From an uncultured Polaribacter sp. (GTDB taxonomy: Bacteria; Bacteroidota; Bacteroidia; Flavobacteriales; Flavobacteriaceae): a stretch of 64,000 nucleotides of DNA. The number at the start of each line of letters is the position of its first letter. Position 1 is the first letter of the stretch. Shown here piece after piece: positions 34,001-42,613 of this stretch. Location: positions 186,001 through 250,000 of the forward strand of contig NZ_CANMHM010000003.1 in NCBI RefSeq assembly GCF_947497695.1, written 5' to 3'. The notes under the pieces are model-generated. The model saw only the letters and a list, made by a program, of their open reading frames with translations. It was not told the origin of the DNA and searched no databases. The position numbers and the translations under genes were made by a program.

Positions 34001-35189
34001 TAATGATGGCATTGGTTAAGGAATTGTAATAAGAAATGTTATATATATTTTCATCAATGCCTAAATTATTTAAATTGTTTGTTGTTAAATCAAATTCACC
34101 TATATTATTATCAGTACATTGGTAAAGATTTTGAGGTGTATTTACAGGTAAATCAAAAATAGTAATTTCATCAGTTAAAACACAGCCAGAGTTTGTTATT
34201 GAAGCCTCTAAACTATAAACTCCTGTTTGATTAATTTCTATTGTAGGGTTTTCTTCTCCTAAAATAGGATCTCCATTTCTAAACCAAGTATATTTAAAAT
34301 CTGTTGTATTTGTGTAGCCAGAATCTATGAGTAATTTTTCGCCATCACAAATAGTTTTATCTGCTCCTAAATCTAAAGTAATGTCAAACCCCCCAGATTG
34401 TATAAAAACAGCAGAATCATAATCAGCATCATTATTATCTCCAATAGCAAATTTTAATTGGTAAGAATTATTAGGAACCACAGTTGCAACTGCGTTGAGT
34501 GTTTTTGTATATCCTCTCATATTTAATAATGAATTGGTTGAGTTTTCATCATTAAAAGTGTCAAATAAATTTGGATTAATAGAGCTACAGCTAGAATTAT
34601 AAAGGTTATTTCTAATATTTTGAACAGAAATGTTTTTATTACTTTCAGGTAAGGTTGCTAAATTGATGGTTTCTCCAGTATCTAAATTTATTAAAAAGAT
34701 GGCAAAGACATCACTAAAACCACATTGAAACTCTCCATATTCATTAGATGCAAATAAAAAATTAAAGTTAAAGCTATTGCCTAATGGAACAAAATCAAAC
34801 TCTAAAAAAGCCACATCAGTTATTTTAGAAGTTTGACCATTTTGATTAATTATTGCTTGTAATTGAGGATCTGAATTTTGAGATATTTCACTGCTTAGGT
34901 TGGTGTTTGTATAAGAACCTTCAGAGTATTTTGCAATACCATTTCTAATAATTATTCCTTCAGATAATGGAAAATCGCCTCCATTATTATTAAAATAAGC
35001 TATAGATTGATTTGAAGAAATTTGAACATTAGTAGTTTTAATACAAGGGTTGTTAACCAATAAATTTACTAATTCTTCTTTAGAATTAGAAACATTATCT
35101 ATACGAATTGTTTGTGAAAAAGAATTTAAGGTAAAAATAAAAATTGATATTAAAATTTTAATCCTTTTAAATAGCAAATTTAAGGGCAT
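31095..35189 (-). CDS. Repeat-rich surface protein with T9SS type B (gliding-type) sorting domain
   Basis: A 1364-residue exported protein. Signal peptide in residues 1-25 (ISIFIFTLNSFSQ). Residues about 30-270 resemble the choice-of-anchor L domain (NNGGDFPLSEGIIIRNG, FLFASNEYGEFQCGFSDVFAIFL). An Ig/PKD-like segment follows (275-350). Residues about 546-1111 are eight repeats of 60-70 residues with pattern C..Y.LP.L..G.Y.TE.NG.G..L..G..I..SQTIYIY, each with a Cys near both ends. The last 90 residues (FPKFFTPNGDGINDTWNITD onward) are the type B CHU_C sorting domain. Likely a large adhesin or gliding-associated protein secreted by T9SS. Confidence 0.85.
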   Translation of the reverse strand: MPLNLLFKRIKILISIFIFTLNSFSQTIRIDNVSNSKEELVNLLVNNPCIKTTNVQISSNQSIAYFNNNGGDFPLSEGIIIRNGIAKYSEGSYTNTNLSSEISQNSDPQLQAIINQNGQTSKITDVAFLEFDFVPLGNSFNFNFLFASNEYGEFQCGFSDVFAIFLINLDTGETINLATLPESNKNISVQNIRNNLYNSSCSSINPNLFDTFNDENSTNSLLNMRGYTKTLNAVATVVPNNSYQLKFAIGDNNDADYDSAVFIQSGGFDITLDLGADKTICDGEKLLIDSGYTNTTDFKYTWFRNGDPILGEENPTIEINQTGVYSLEASITNSGCVLTDEITIFDLPVNTPQNLYQCTDNNIGEFDLTTNNLNNLGIDENIYNISYYNSLTNAIINNPLDSSVLTNYQSSGNETIYIKLYNKTTNSFCNAILEFKLLFLDVKATKPNNFSICENENIINLSTLVETEILNNADSVNYTINYFLSESEANNNDNKIANPLAFQVPNNVDDFTVWARLMNNNCFDIVNFQIDIIKAPILNEIEDIIACTTYILPNLASGFYYTGPNKTGNQLFSGDEITENTTLYIYNENTQGCFIEENFTITLAKDFSIDLEHCNQYIIPESLLGEFYTEKNGPNGTGNLITPGTAITESSTIYFYAQIEDVFCSDEEYQLIIYNLPVVDSKNDVVTCNSYQLPKITNGNYFTENNGEGNLLKEGDLITSSQTIYIFNENTTTNCTNSNSFTVSIIDQSEFKDIVACNGQYIIPSFPFGNYYTENNGLGSIIPSGTVITNSQTVYYYAPEITTTDNCTGIELSIIVYPIVPVDVLDNIIKCENDLPTLPVLTNGNYFTEANGEGINLTAGDLIDTSQTIYIYNKTNFCDNESSFNISIKEIPTVDNFTDISSCEPYTLPTLKNGQYFTETNGQGTELFAGQIIETTQDVYIFNKDNEIGSCSNENVFRVNVYGIIVDKPANVLACESYTLPKLNVGEYYTESGGNGVQLSHGDVITASQTIYIYAQNGNRFFCEDEHAFTVDIFETPTITIPNLETCGSVTLPNLSDADITVEYYRSPNKEDFIDLKDYTITTIGSQTIYFHAYPKGNPNCFQNGNFNIHVYPLLDLEIQGGTICVDYKTGNTTNPFLLQSNLDVNEFTVQWFLEDELVGTGPDYNAFKAGTYTVKTIKLQPEMPPNCNYYPTEVVVESSNPKFEIKFLTNYFVNLYTIEVNETNFSFGNYMYALDDGPFQESPIFENIGPGLYTLKVKDLTGICGDYFVEFTAFDYPKFFTPNGDGINDTWNITDIKDDLNATIKIFSRYGELITVIKPSEKGWNGYNNYGKKAKPSDYWFVVEYKQGDRIAQFRAHFSLLNK

Positions 35190-35251
35190 AATTTAGTTGA
35201 TACTTTATAAAATATTAACAGTAGTAACTGTATGTTTTAAGCATTATTGTT

Positions 35252-36448
35252 TTAAAGCATTAATAAATTAATATCTCTAAAAGGCAAATCAAACCAATCT
35301 GCAACTGTTTTGTTGGTTAAAATTCCGTGATAAAAATACATGCCGTTTCGCAAACTTTTATCAAATCTTGCTGTATTTTCAAAACCACCTTCTTCAGCAA
35401 TATTAAGTAAATAAGGTGTAAAAATATTACTAATAGATACAGAAGCAGTTCTAGAATAACGAGCAGGAATATTAGGTACACAATAGTGAATAACACCATG
35501 TTTTACAAAAGTAGGAGTACTGTGAGTTGTTATATTAGAGGTTTCAAAACAGCCACCTCTGTCTATACTTACATCTATAATTACTGCACCTTCTTTCATT
35601 TTTTCCACCATTTCTTCTGTGGCACAAATTGGCGATCTATTTTTACCTCTCATTGCTCCAATAGCAACATCACAACGCATTAATGCTTTTAAAACAGATT
35701 TTGGTTGTAAAGTTGATGTGTAAATTGGTGAATGCAAACAATCTTGTAATTTTCTTAATTTACTAATCGAATTGTCAAAAACCTTTACTCTTGCACCTAA
35801 ACCAATGGCAGTTCTTGCTGCATACTCACCAACAGTACCAGCCCCAAAAATAACGACACTTGTTGGAGGCACACCTCCTATATTTCCTAATAATAAGCCA
35901 TTTCCATTATGCACACCACTCATTAATTCTCCTGCAATTAAAATAGAAGCAGTACCTGCAATTTCACTTAAAGATTTTACAATTGGAAAAGAATCGTGTT
36001 CATCTTTTATATAATCAAATGAAATGGCTGTAATTCTTTTTTTTGCCAAACACTCAAAGTATTTTTTAGATTGTGTTTTTAGTTGTAAAGAGGATATTAA
36101 AATTGCTTGTGGGTTTATATATTCAATTTCTTTTTCTGTTGGTGGGGCTACTTTTAAAACAATATTACATTTAAAGGCTTCTTCTATTGCATAAGAAATT
36201 TTTGCACCTGCTTCAGAATATTCTTTATCAGGAAAATTAGCATGATCTCCTGCACCAGTTTCTATAACAATTCTGTGTCCATGAGCACACAAAGCAGAAA
36301 CAGCATCTGGTGTTAAACAGACTCTCTTTTCTCCTAAATAGGTTTCTTTGGGTACACCAATAAATAATTCTCCTTTATGTCTTTTAATTTCTAACTTTTC
36401 TTCTTGTGGAAGTAATTCTTCTTTACTGAAAGGAGAAAATGAACTCAT
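35252..36448 (-). CDS. ald: Alanine dehydrogenase
   Basis: A 398-residue NAD-dependent enzyme interconverting alanine with pyruvate and ammonia. The family start GVPKETYLGEKRVCLTPDAVSAL is at 32-54, preceded by a roughly 30-residue N-terminal extension usual in Flavobacteriia but absent from the 370-residue Bacillus enzyme. The dinucleotide fold shows VVIFGAGTVGEYAARTA near 198, and VIIDVSIDRGGCFETS near 285 is a family hallmark. It starts 7 bp after tsaE, forming a two-gene operon. NAD(P) transhydrogenase alpha subunit is a related family but lacks this tail. Confidence 0.9.
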   Translation of the reverse strand: MSSFSPFSKEELLPQEEKLEIKRHKGELFIGVPKETYLGEKRVCLTPDAVSALCAHGHRIVIETGAGDHANFPDKEYSEAGAKISYAIEEAFKCNIVLKVAPPTEKEIEYINPQAILISSLQLKTQSKKYFECLAKKRITAISFDYIKDEHDSFPIVKSLSEIAGTASILIAGELMSGVHNGNGLLLGNIGGVPPTSVVIFGAGTVGEYAARTAIGLGARVKVFDNSISKLRKLQDCLHSPIYTSTLQPKSVLKALMRCDVAIGAMRGKNRSPICATEEMVEKMKEGAVIIDVSIDRGGCFETSNITTHSTPTFVKHGVIHYCVPNIPARYSRTASVSISNIFTPYLLNIAEEGGFENTARFDKSLRNGMYFYHGILTNKTVADWFDLPFRDINLLML

Positions 36449-36455
36449 AGTTTGG

Positions 36456-36863
36456 TTATTTTAGTTGAATATTACGTTGCTGATTATCTAAAATAGACAA
36501 ATGAATTTGAACAGCATCTAAAGGTAATAAATTTTTGATATTTTCTGGCCATTCTATCAAACACCAAGTATTCGAATCAAAATATTCTTCAATTCCTATA
36601 TCTAAAGCTTCTTCTTCCTCTTCAATTCTATAAAAATCGAAATGAAAAACACGCTCTTCGTTTGAAGTTTGATATTCATTTACTAAAGAAAAAGTAGGAG
36701 AGGAGATGTTGTCTAAAATACCTAATTGCTTGCAAATTTCTTTGATAAGCGTTGTTTTGCCAACCCCCATTTGTCCGTAAAACAACAATGTTTTATTTTC
36801 TACGGATGCAATTAGTTCTGTGGCAACTTCAGATAAATTTTCTAAAGAATAGTTTTTGTTCAT
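36456..36863 (-). CDS. tsaE: tRNA threonylcarbamoyladenosine biosynthesis ATPase TsaE
   Basis: A 135-residue P-loop ATPase of the t6A37 tRNA modification complex (with TsaB and TsaD). Walker A GQMGVGKTT at 30-38, SPTFSLVNEY at 54-63, FHFDFYRIEE near 73, and CLIEWPENI near 101. Complete for the family. Its perfect -7 box lies 5 bp before the ATG, suggesting a leaderless message. The neighbouring porX gene upstream is a recurrent partner in Bacteroidota. Confidence 0.92.
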   Translation of the reverse strand: MNKNYSLENLSEVATELIASVENKTLLFYGQMGVGKTTLIKEICKQLGILDNISSPTFSLVNEYQTSNEERVFHFDFYRIEEEEEALDIGIEEYFDSNTWCLIEWPENIKNLLPLDAVQIHLSILDNQQRNIQLK

Positions 36864-36868
36864 AAAAG

Positions 36869-36876
36869 CAAAAATA
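36869..36876 (-). promoter_or_regulatory. -7 box of tsaE-ald, start codon 5 bp downstream
   Basis: Reverse-strand TATTTTTG is a perfect TAnnTTTG box with 5 bp between it and the ATG at 36863, the same spacing as at trmH. Confidence 0.5.
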
Positions 36877-37132
36877 GAAAAAGTATTCAGTTTTCAGTAT
36901 CTGTTATTAGTCAAATAACATCAACTAATTATCTACACAGTTTTGTTGTTCTAAAAGAATCTTAAAAAATTATTAATTGCAGATGTCAAATTTTATGTTC
37001 TTACTATATTTATGATATGCTTTACAGCGTAAAAAACTTTATGGTTACTTTAATAAACTAATTAAGTTAACAAACAATTCTTAGTTTTAAATAGATACTT
37101 ATTCTTAAATATCACTTTAACTGCCAACTCTT

Positions 37133-38680
37133 TTACTTAGGGCTGTAAACAACACAAGGAATAATCATTTCCTCTAAAGAAATGCCTCCATGTTGATAGG
37201 TGTTTTTATAATATTTTACAAAATGATTAAAGTTGTTTGGATATGCAAAAAATAAATCTTCTTTGGCAAAAATAAACGGACTATTCATTGCCACAGTTGG
37301 TAAAAATATGTCTTTAGGGTTTCTAACAGCATATACATCTTTTTCTTCGTAAGACAGGCTTCTACCTGTTTTATAACGTAGGTTTGCACTAATATTTTTG
37401 TCTCCAACTACTTTTGTTGGGTTTTTACAATTAATAGTTCCATGATCTGTAGTAATAATTAATTTTTGCCCTAATGATTGTGCTTTTTGTATAATCTCAA
37501 ACAAAGGTGAGTTTTTAAACCAACTTAAGGTTAAAGAACGATACGCTTTATCATCACCAGCCAATTCTTTTATTACTTCTAATTCTGTTTTTGAATGCGA
37601 TAACATATCAACAAAATTGTACACCACAGCTGTTAAATCGTTTTGTTTGGTTCCATTATAATTATCAGCCAAATCTTTACCATTTTTAAGGTTGGTAATT
37701 TTATAATACTCGTGTTTAATATCTAAACTTAAACGTTTTATTTGTGCTGATAAAAAATCATTTTCATGCAGATTCATTCCCCCTTCATCAGTATCATTTT
37801 TCCAAAAATTTGGATGACGTTTTTCCATTTCAGAAGGCATCAAACCAGAAAACATTGCATTTCTAGCATATTGAGTTGCAGTTGGTAAGATAGAGAAATA
37901 CGAATATTCTTGGTCTTTCTTATAATGATTATTTATGATTGGTTCTAAAATTCTGTATTGGTCATAACGTAAATTATCAATAATAACCCATAAAACACCT
38001 TGATCTTTACTTAATTCAGGCACTACATAATCTTTAAATAAAGTGTGTGAAAAAACAGGTTTATCATGTGCTGTTAAATAATCTTCATAATTCTTTTTAA
38101 TAAACTTAAAAAACTGACTGTTTGCTTCTTGTTTCTGACTTTCTAAAATACCCAGCATTCCTGGGTCGCTAATTGTCTCTAGTTCTAATTCCCAATGAAC
38201 CAGTTTTTTGTACAATTCAATCCATTCTTCATAAGAATTTACCATGGCTAAATCCATCGAAATTTTTCTAAATTCTTGCTGATAACTAGAAGTTGTTTTT
38301 TCAGTAATTAAACGAGAATGGTCTAAGTTTTTCTTTAAACTCAATAAAATCTGACTCGGATTTACGGGTTTAATCAAATAATCTGCAATTTTAGAGCCAA
38401 TGGCTTCTTCCATGATATATTCCTCTTCACTTTTGGTAATCATTACCACAGGCAAATTGGCTTGTTTTTGTTTAATTTCTGCAAGTGTATCTAAACCTGT
38501 TAACCCAGGCATGTTTTCATCTAAAAAAACAATATCAAAATTTTCTTCATCTACTAAATCAATAGCGTCAGCACCATTTGTACTGGTTGTTACTTTGTAA
38601 TTTTTACGTTCTAAAAAAAGAATGTGAGGTTTTAATAATTCAATTTCATCATCTACCCATAAAATTTGTATGCTGCTCAT
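37133..38680 (-). CDS. porX: PorX: response regulator fused to PglZ phosphatase-type domain
   Basis: A 515-residue regulator of type IX secretion. The receiver (1-120) has D10-D11, phosphoacceptor D54 (FLDENMPG) and K104 (LIKPVN). A helical linker leads to a PglZ/alkaline-phosphatase-like domain (about 200-515) with VIIDNLRYDQY, the presumed nucleophile Thr in ILPTATQYARNAMFSG near 270, and ITTDHGTINCK near 420. In Porphyromonas PorX works with the kinase PorY and an ECF sigma factor to express T9SS genes and has nuclease or phosphodiesterase activity. It fits the presence of two T9SS cargo genes here. No porY is in the window. Confidence 0.93.
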   Translation of the reverse strand: MSSIQILWVDDEIELLKPHILFLERKNYKVTTSTNGADAIDLVDEENFDIVFLDENMPGLTGLDTLAEIKQKQANLPVVMITKSEEEYIMEEAIGSKIADYLIKPVNPSQILLSLKKNLDHSRLITEKTTSSYQQEFRKISMDLAMVNSYEEWIELYKKLVHWELELETISDPGMLGILESQKQEANSQFFKFIKKNYEDYLTAHDKPVFSHTLFKDYVVPELSKDQGVLWVIIDNLRYDQYRILEPIINNHYKKDQEYSYFSILPTATQYARNAMFSGLMPSEMEKRHPNFWKNDTDEGGMNLHENDFLSAQIKRLSLDIKHEYYKITNLKNGKDLADNYNGTKQNDLTAVVYNFVDMLSHSKTELEVIKELAGDDKAYRSLTLSWFKNSPLFEIIQKAQSLGQKLIITTDHGTINCKNPTKVVGDKNISANLRYKTGRSLSYEEKDVYAVRNPKDIFLPTVAMNSPFIFAKEDLFFAYPNNFNHFVKYYKNTYQHGGISLEEMIIPCVVYSPK

Positions 38681-38880
38681 ATAGTATCTTTAAATTTTAA
38701 CATTTAACGATAAAAGTAATGTTTTGTTATACTTTTTAGTCTTTATAAATGATAAAATATTGCCAAAAAAAATAATAGATTAGAAGAAATATTACAATAA
38801 ATAAAAGAATATGATTTTTAATAGTTTAAAGAAATTATTTAAAATAAAGTAAAGAAATATAGGCGTTTCATAATAATGTG

Positions 38881-38888
38881 TATTTTTG
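38881..38888 (+). promoter_or_regulatory. -7 box of the HD phosphohydrolase/lpx operon
   Basis: TATTTTTG is a perfect TAnnTTTG box 24 bp before the TTG start at 38913. Confidence 0.6.
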
Positions 38889-38912
38889 TTTTAAGTTGAT
38901 AAAAAATATCTT

Positions 38913-40136
38913 TTGAAAAAAAACAAGCCTAATAAATTAAAGATTTTAAATGATCCTATTTATGGATTTATACAAATACCCAATACTTTAATTTTTGATA
39001 TTATAGAACATCCTTATTTTCAGCGTTTAAGAAGAATTACCCAAATGGGTTTTTCTAATTTGGTGTATCCAGGTGCAAATCACACACGTTTTCATCATGC
39101 AATTGGTTGCATACATTTAATGCAAAAAGCAGTAGAAGGACTGCGTTTTAAAGAAGTTGAAATCTCTAACGAAGAAGAAGATGCATTATACCTTGCTATT
39201 TTGTTGCATGATATTGGTCATGGTGCTTATTCTCATGCTTTAGAGCATAGTATTGTTGGAGGAATTTCTCATGAAGAAATTTCTTTAAGATTTATGAAAA
39301 AATTAAATAACGAATTTAATGGGGTATTAGATGTAGCAATTCAAATTTTTGAAAAAAAATACCATCGTAAATTTTTATGCCAATTAATTTCTAGTCAGTT
39401 AGATATTGATCGATTAGATTATTTAAAAAGAGACAGTTTTTATACAGGTGTTGCTGAGGGTAATATTTCATCAGATCGATTAATTGCCATGATGAATGTA
39501 AAAGATGATGAACTAGTAATTGAAGAGAAAGGAATTTATTCTGTAGAAAAATTCTTGATTGCTAGACGTTTAATGTATTGGCAAGTGTATTTACATAAAA
39601 CAGGTTTAGTGGCTGAAAACATGTTAGTGAATGTTTTAAAAAGAGCCAAGGAATTGGCTGAAAAAGGAGAAGAATTATTTGCAAGTGCTGCATTAAAATA
39701 TTTTTTGTACAATCAAATTTCTGAAGTCAATTTTAATAACGAAACACTTAATATGTTTTCTAGATTAGATGATTATGATATTTTATCAGCCATTAAAGAA
39801 TGGTCAAATCATAAAGACAAAGTGTTATCACTTTTATCAAAAATGATTATTGATAGAAAATTATTACGAATAGAAATGAAAAAAAATGAATTTGATGAAA
39901 CAGCAGTTGTTGATAAAATTAATAATATTGCAAAAAAATTAGAACTTTCTTACTCAGAAGCACAATTCTTCGTGTTTACTAAAAAGATAGAAAACCAAGC
40001 ATATCAACAAGAAAAACCAATTTTTATACTAAATAAAAGCGGAGATTTAAAAGATATTGCAAAAGCATCAGACCAATTTAATATACAAACACTTACAAAT
40101 CCTGTTGTAAAACATTTTATTTGTTACCCAAAATAA
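38913..40136 (+). CDS. HD-domain phosphohydrolase (dGTPase-like superfamily)
   Basis: A 407-residue HD-superfamily protein (COG1078 type). Metal-binding residues appear in TRFHHAIGCIHLM (H about 59-66) and LLHDIGHGAYSHALEH (H-D about 97-98), with DIDRLDYLKRDSF near 170. The start is TTG 38913: the upstream in-frame stop at 38892 leaves no ATG, and the -7 box ends at 38888. Probable hydrolysis of a nucleotide or related phosphoester; the substrate is unknown. It lies 46 bp before lpxD and may be co-transcribed with the lipid A genes. Confidence 0.85.
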   Translation: MKKNKPNKLKILNDPIYGFIQIPNTLIFDIIEHPYFQRLRRITQMGFSNLVYPGANHTRFHHAIGCIHLMQKAVEGLRFKEVEISNEEEDALYLAILLHDIGHGAYSHALEHSIVGGISHEEISLRFMKKLNNEFNGVLDVAIQIFEKKYHRKFLCQLISSQLDIDRLDYLKRDSFYTGVAEGNISSDRLIAMMNVKDDELVIEEKGIYSVEKFLIARRLMYWQVYLHKTGLVAENMLVNVLKRAKELAEKGEELFASAALKYFLYNQISEVNFNNETLNMFSRLDDYDILSAIKEWSNHKDKVLSLLSKMIIDRKLLRIEMKKNEFDETAVVDKINNIAKKLELSYSEAQFFVFTKKIENQAYQQEKPIFILNKSGDLKDIAKASDQFNIQTLTNPVVKHFICYPK

Positions 40137-40182
40137 CAATGATATTAGCCAAATCATTTTAAATTTTATATTTTCGCATTTA

Positions 40183-41220
40183 ATGAAATTTACAGCACAA
40201 CAGATAGCAGATATTTTAGAAGGCGAAATCATTGGGAATCCTGATGTAGAAGTCTCAAAAATTTCAAAAATAGAAGAAGGAGAAAAAGGGTGTTTAACCT
40301 TTCTTTCTAACACTAAGTATACTTCTTTTTTATACACTTCTAATGCTTCTGTAGCAATTGTTAATAAAGACTTTTATCCCGAAAAAAAAATTACAACAAC
40401 TCTTGTAAAAGTAGAAAACGCTTATGAAGCATTTTCTAAAATTTTAGCTTTTTACAATGAAGTAAAAAATAATAAACTAGGTAGAGAATCTCCTCATTTT
40501 ATTTCTGATTCTGCTAAAATTGGAAATAATGAATATATAGGTGCATTTTCTTATTTAGGAGAGAATGTAATTTTAGGAGAAAATGTTAAGATTTATCCCA
40601 ATGTTTATATTGGTGATAATACCACAATTGGTAATAATTGTGTTATTTTTTCTGGTGTAAAAATTTACTCGGAAACAATAATGGGGAATAATTGTAAAGT
40701 TCATTCAGGAACCATTATTGGAGGTGATGGCTTTGGATTTGCTCCAACTTCAAATGGAGAATACACAGCAATCCCACAAATTGGTAATGTAATTATTGAA
40801 GATAATGTAGATATTGGTGCTGCTTGTACCATAGATAGAGCTACAATGGGATCTACAATGATAAGAAAAGGAGTAAAGTTAGACAATCAAATACAGGTTG
40901 CACATAACGTAGAAATTGGTAAAAACACTGTAATTGCATCACAAACAGGTATTGCAGGTTCTACTAAAATTGGCGAAAATTGTATGATTGGAGGACAAGT
41001 TGGTTTTGTGGGTCATATAAAGGTGGGGAATAATGTAAAAATTTTAGCTCAAGCAGGTATTTCTAAAAATATAAAAGACAATGAAATGGTTAATGGCTCA
41101 CCTGCATTTAAAATACAAGATTTTAATAAAAGTGCTGTCTATTTTAGAAATTTACCTAAAATAGCAGCAAAAATAAATAACTTAGAAAAAGAGTTGAAGA
41201 CTCAAAAAACTACCTCATAA
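40183..41220 (+). CDS. lpxD: UDP-3-O-acylglucosamine N-acyltransferase LpxD (first copy)
   Basis: A 345-residue left-handed beta-helix acyltransferase, third step of lipid A synthesis. N-terminal uridine-binding domain (1-100, MKFTAQQIADILEGEIIGNP), hexapeptide repeats (105-300), C-terminal helix (NNLEKELKTQK). The catalytic His is in DNQIQVAHNVEIG near 240, and GGDGFGFAP near 183 is the family substrate motif. Its TAA shares an A with the lpxC/fabZ ATG. A second LpxD-like gene lies at 44102. Confidence 0.94.
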   Translation: MKFTAQQIADILEGEIIGNPDVEVSKISKIEEGEKGCLTFLSNTKYTSFLYTSNASVAIVNKDFYPEKKITTTLVKVENAYEAFSKILAFYNEVKNNKLGRESPHFISDSAKIGNNEYIGAFSYLGENVILGENVKIYPNVYIGDNTTIGNNCVIFSGVKIYSETIMGNNCKVHSGTIIGGDGFGFAPTSNGEYTAIPQIGNVIIEDNVDIGAACTIDRATMGSTMIRKGVKLDNQIQVAHNVEIGKNTVIASQTGIAGSTKIGENCMIGGQVGFVGHIKVGNNVKILAQAGISKNIKDNEMVNGSPAFKIQDFNKSAVYFRNLPKIAAKINNLEKELKTQKTTS

Positions 41221-42611
41221 TGAGTAACAAGCAAAAAACAATTCAAAAAGAAATTAGTTTATCTGGTGTAGGGATTCATACTGGTAAAACTGTAAATATG
41301 ACAATTAAACCAGCTCCTGTAAATCATGGTTTTGCTTTTAGCAGAATAGATTTAGAAGGATCGCCAATTATAGCTGCAAGAGCAGAATATGTTGTAAATA
41401 CACAAAGAGGAACTAATTTAGAGAAAAATGGTGTTCAAATTCAGACTTCAGAGCATGTTTTAGCTGCTGCTGTTGGTTTAGATATAGACAATCTTTTAAT
41501 AGAATTAGACAATGCTGAGCCTCCAATTATGGATGGTTCTTCAAAATATTTTGTAGAAGCACTAGAAAAAGCAGGTATTGAAGAACAAGATGCAGATAGA
41601 GAAGAGTATGTTGTTAAAGAAATTATTTCTTATAAAGACGAAATTACAGGAAGTGAAATTATTTTAATGCCTTCAGATGAATACCAAGTTACAGCTATGG
41701 TAGATTTTGGAACTAAAATACTAGGTACTCAAAATGCTACTTTAGATAAAATAGCTAACTTTAAAGAAGAAATAGCCGCTGCAAGAACTTTTAGCTTTTT
41801 ACACGAAATTGAAATGCTTTTAGAAAACGACCTTATTAAAGGTGGTGATTTAAACAATGCAATTGTATATGTTGATAAGGAATTATCAACAAGTACTATG
41901 GAAAAACTAAAGAAAGCTTTTAAAAAGGACGATATTGCAATTAAGCCAAATGGAATTTTAGACAACCTTACTTTACACTGGGCAAATGAAGCTGCTAGAC
42001 ATAAATTATTAGATGTGATTGGCGATTTGGCTTTGGTGGGTATCAGAATTAAAGGTAAAGTAATTGCTAATAAACCAGGACATTTAATTAATACGCAGTT
42101 TGCTAAAAAATTAGCAAAAATTATTAAAGCTGAAAAAAGAAATAATGTCCCTTCTTATAATTTACATGAAACTCCTTTAATGGATATTCATCAAATTATG
42201 GATGTGTTACCTCACAGACCTCCATTTTTATTGATTGATAGAATTTTAGAACTATCAGACAAACATGTTGTTGGTATGAAAAATGTTACTATGAATGAAA
42301 ACTTTTTTGTAGGCCATTTTCCAGGTTCTCCTGTAATGCCAGGAGTTTTACAAGTAGAAGCAATGGCTCAATGTGGAGGAGTTTTAGTTTTAAACACAGT
42401 ACCAGATCCAGAAAATTATTTAACTTACTTTATGAAAATGGATAAAGTAAAGTTTAAACAAAAAGTTTTACCTGGTGATACTGTAATTTTTAAGTGCGAA
42501 TTAATAACACCTATTAGAAGAGGTATTTGTCACATGCAAGCTTATGCCTATGCAAATGGAAAAATTGTTGCAGAAGCAGAATTAATGGCACAAATATCTA
42601 AAATTAAATAA
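41220..42611 (+). CDS. lpxC/fabZ: Bifunctional LpxC deacetylase / FabZ dehydratase
   Basis: A 463-residue fusion usual in Bacteroidota. Residues 1-310 are UDP-3-O-acyl-N-acetylglucosamine deacetylase, with zinc ligands in TSEHVLAAAVGLDIDN (H about 79) and ARHKLLDVIGDLALVG (about 258-275). Residues 318-463 are (3R)-hydroxyacyl-ACP dehydratase, with LPHRPPFLLIDR (catalytic His) and GHFPGSPVMPGVLQVEAMAQ (catalytic Glu). The fusion couples lipid A commitment to fatty-acid synthesis, which compete for hydroxyacyl-ACP. Confidence 0.96.
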   Translation: MSNKQKTIQKEISLSGVGIHTGKTVNMTIKPAPVNHGFAFSRIDLEGSPIIAARAEYVVNTQRGTNLEKNGVQIQTSEHVLAAAVGLDIDNLLIELDNAEPPIMDGSSKYFVEALEKAGIEEQDADREEYVVKEIISYKDEITGSEIILMPSDEYQVTAMVDFGTKILGTQNATLDKIANFKEEIAAARTFSFLHEIEMLLENDLIKGGDLNNAIVYVDKELSTSTMEKLKKAFKKDDIAIKPNGILDNLTLHWANEAARHKLLDVIGDLALVGIRIKGKVIANKPGHLINTQFAKKLAKIIKAEKRNNVPSYNLHETPLMDIHQIMDVLPHRPPFLLIDRILELSDKHVVGMKNVTMNENFFVGHFPGSPVMPGVLQVEAMAQCGGVLVLNTVPDPENYLTYFMKMDKVKFKQKVLPGDTVIFKCELITPIRRGICHMQAYAYANGKIVAEAELMAQISKIK

Positions 42612-42613
42612 GT

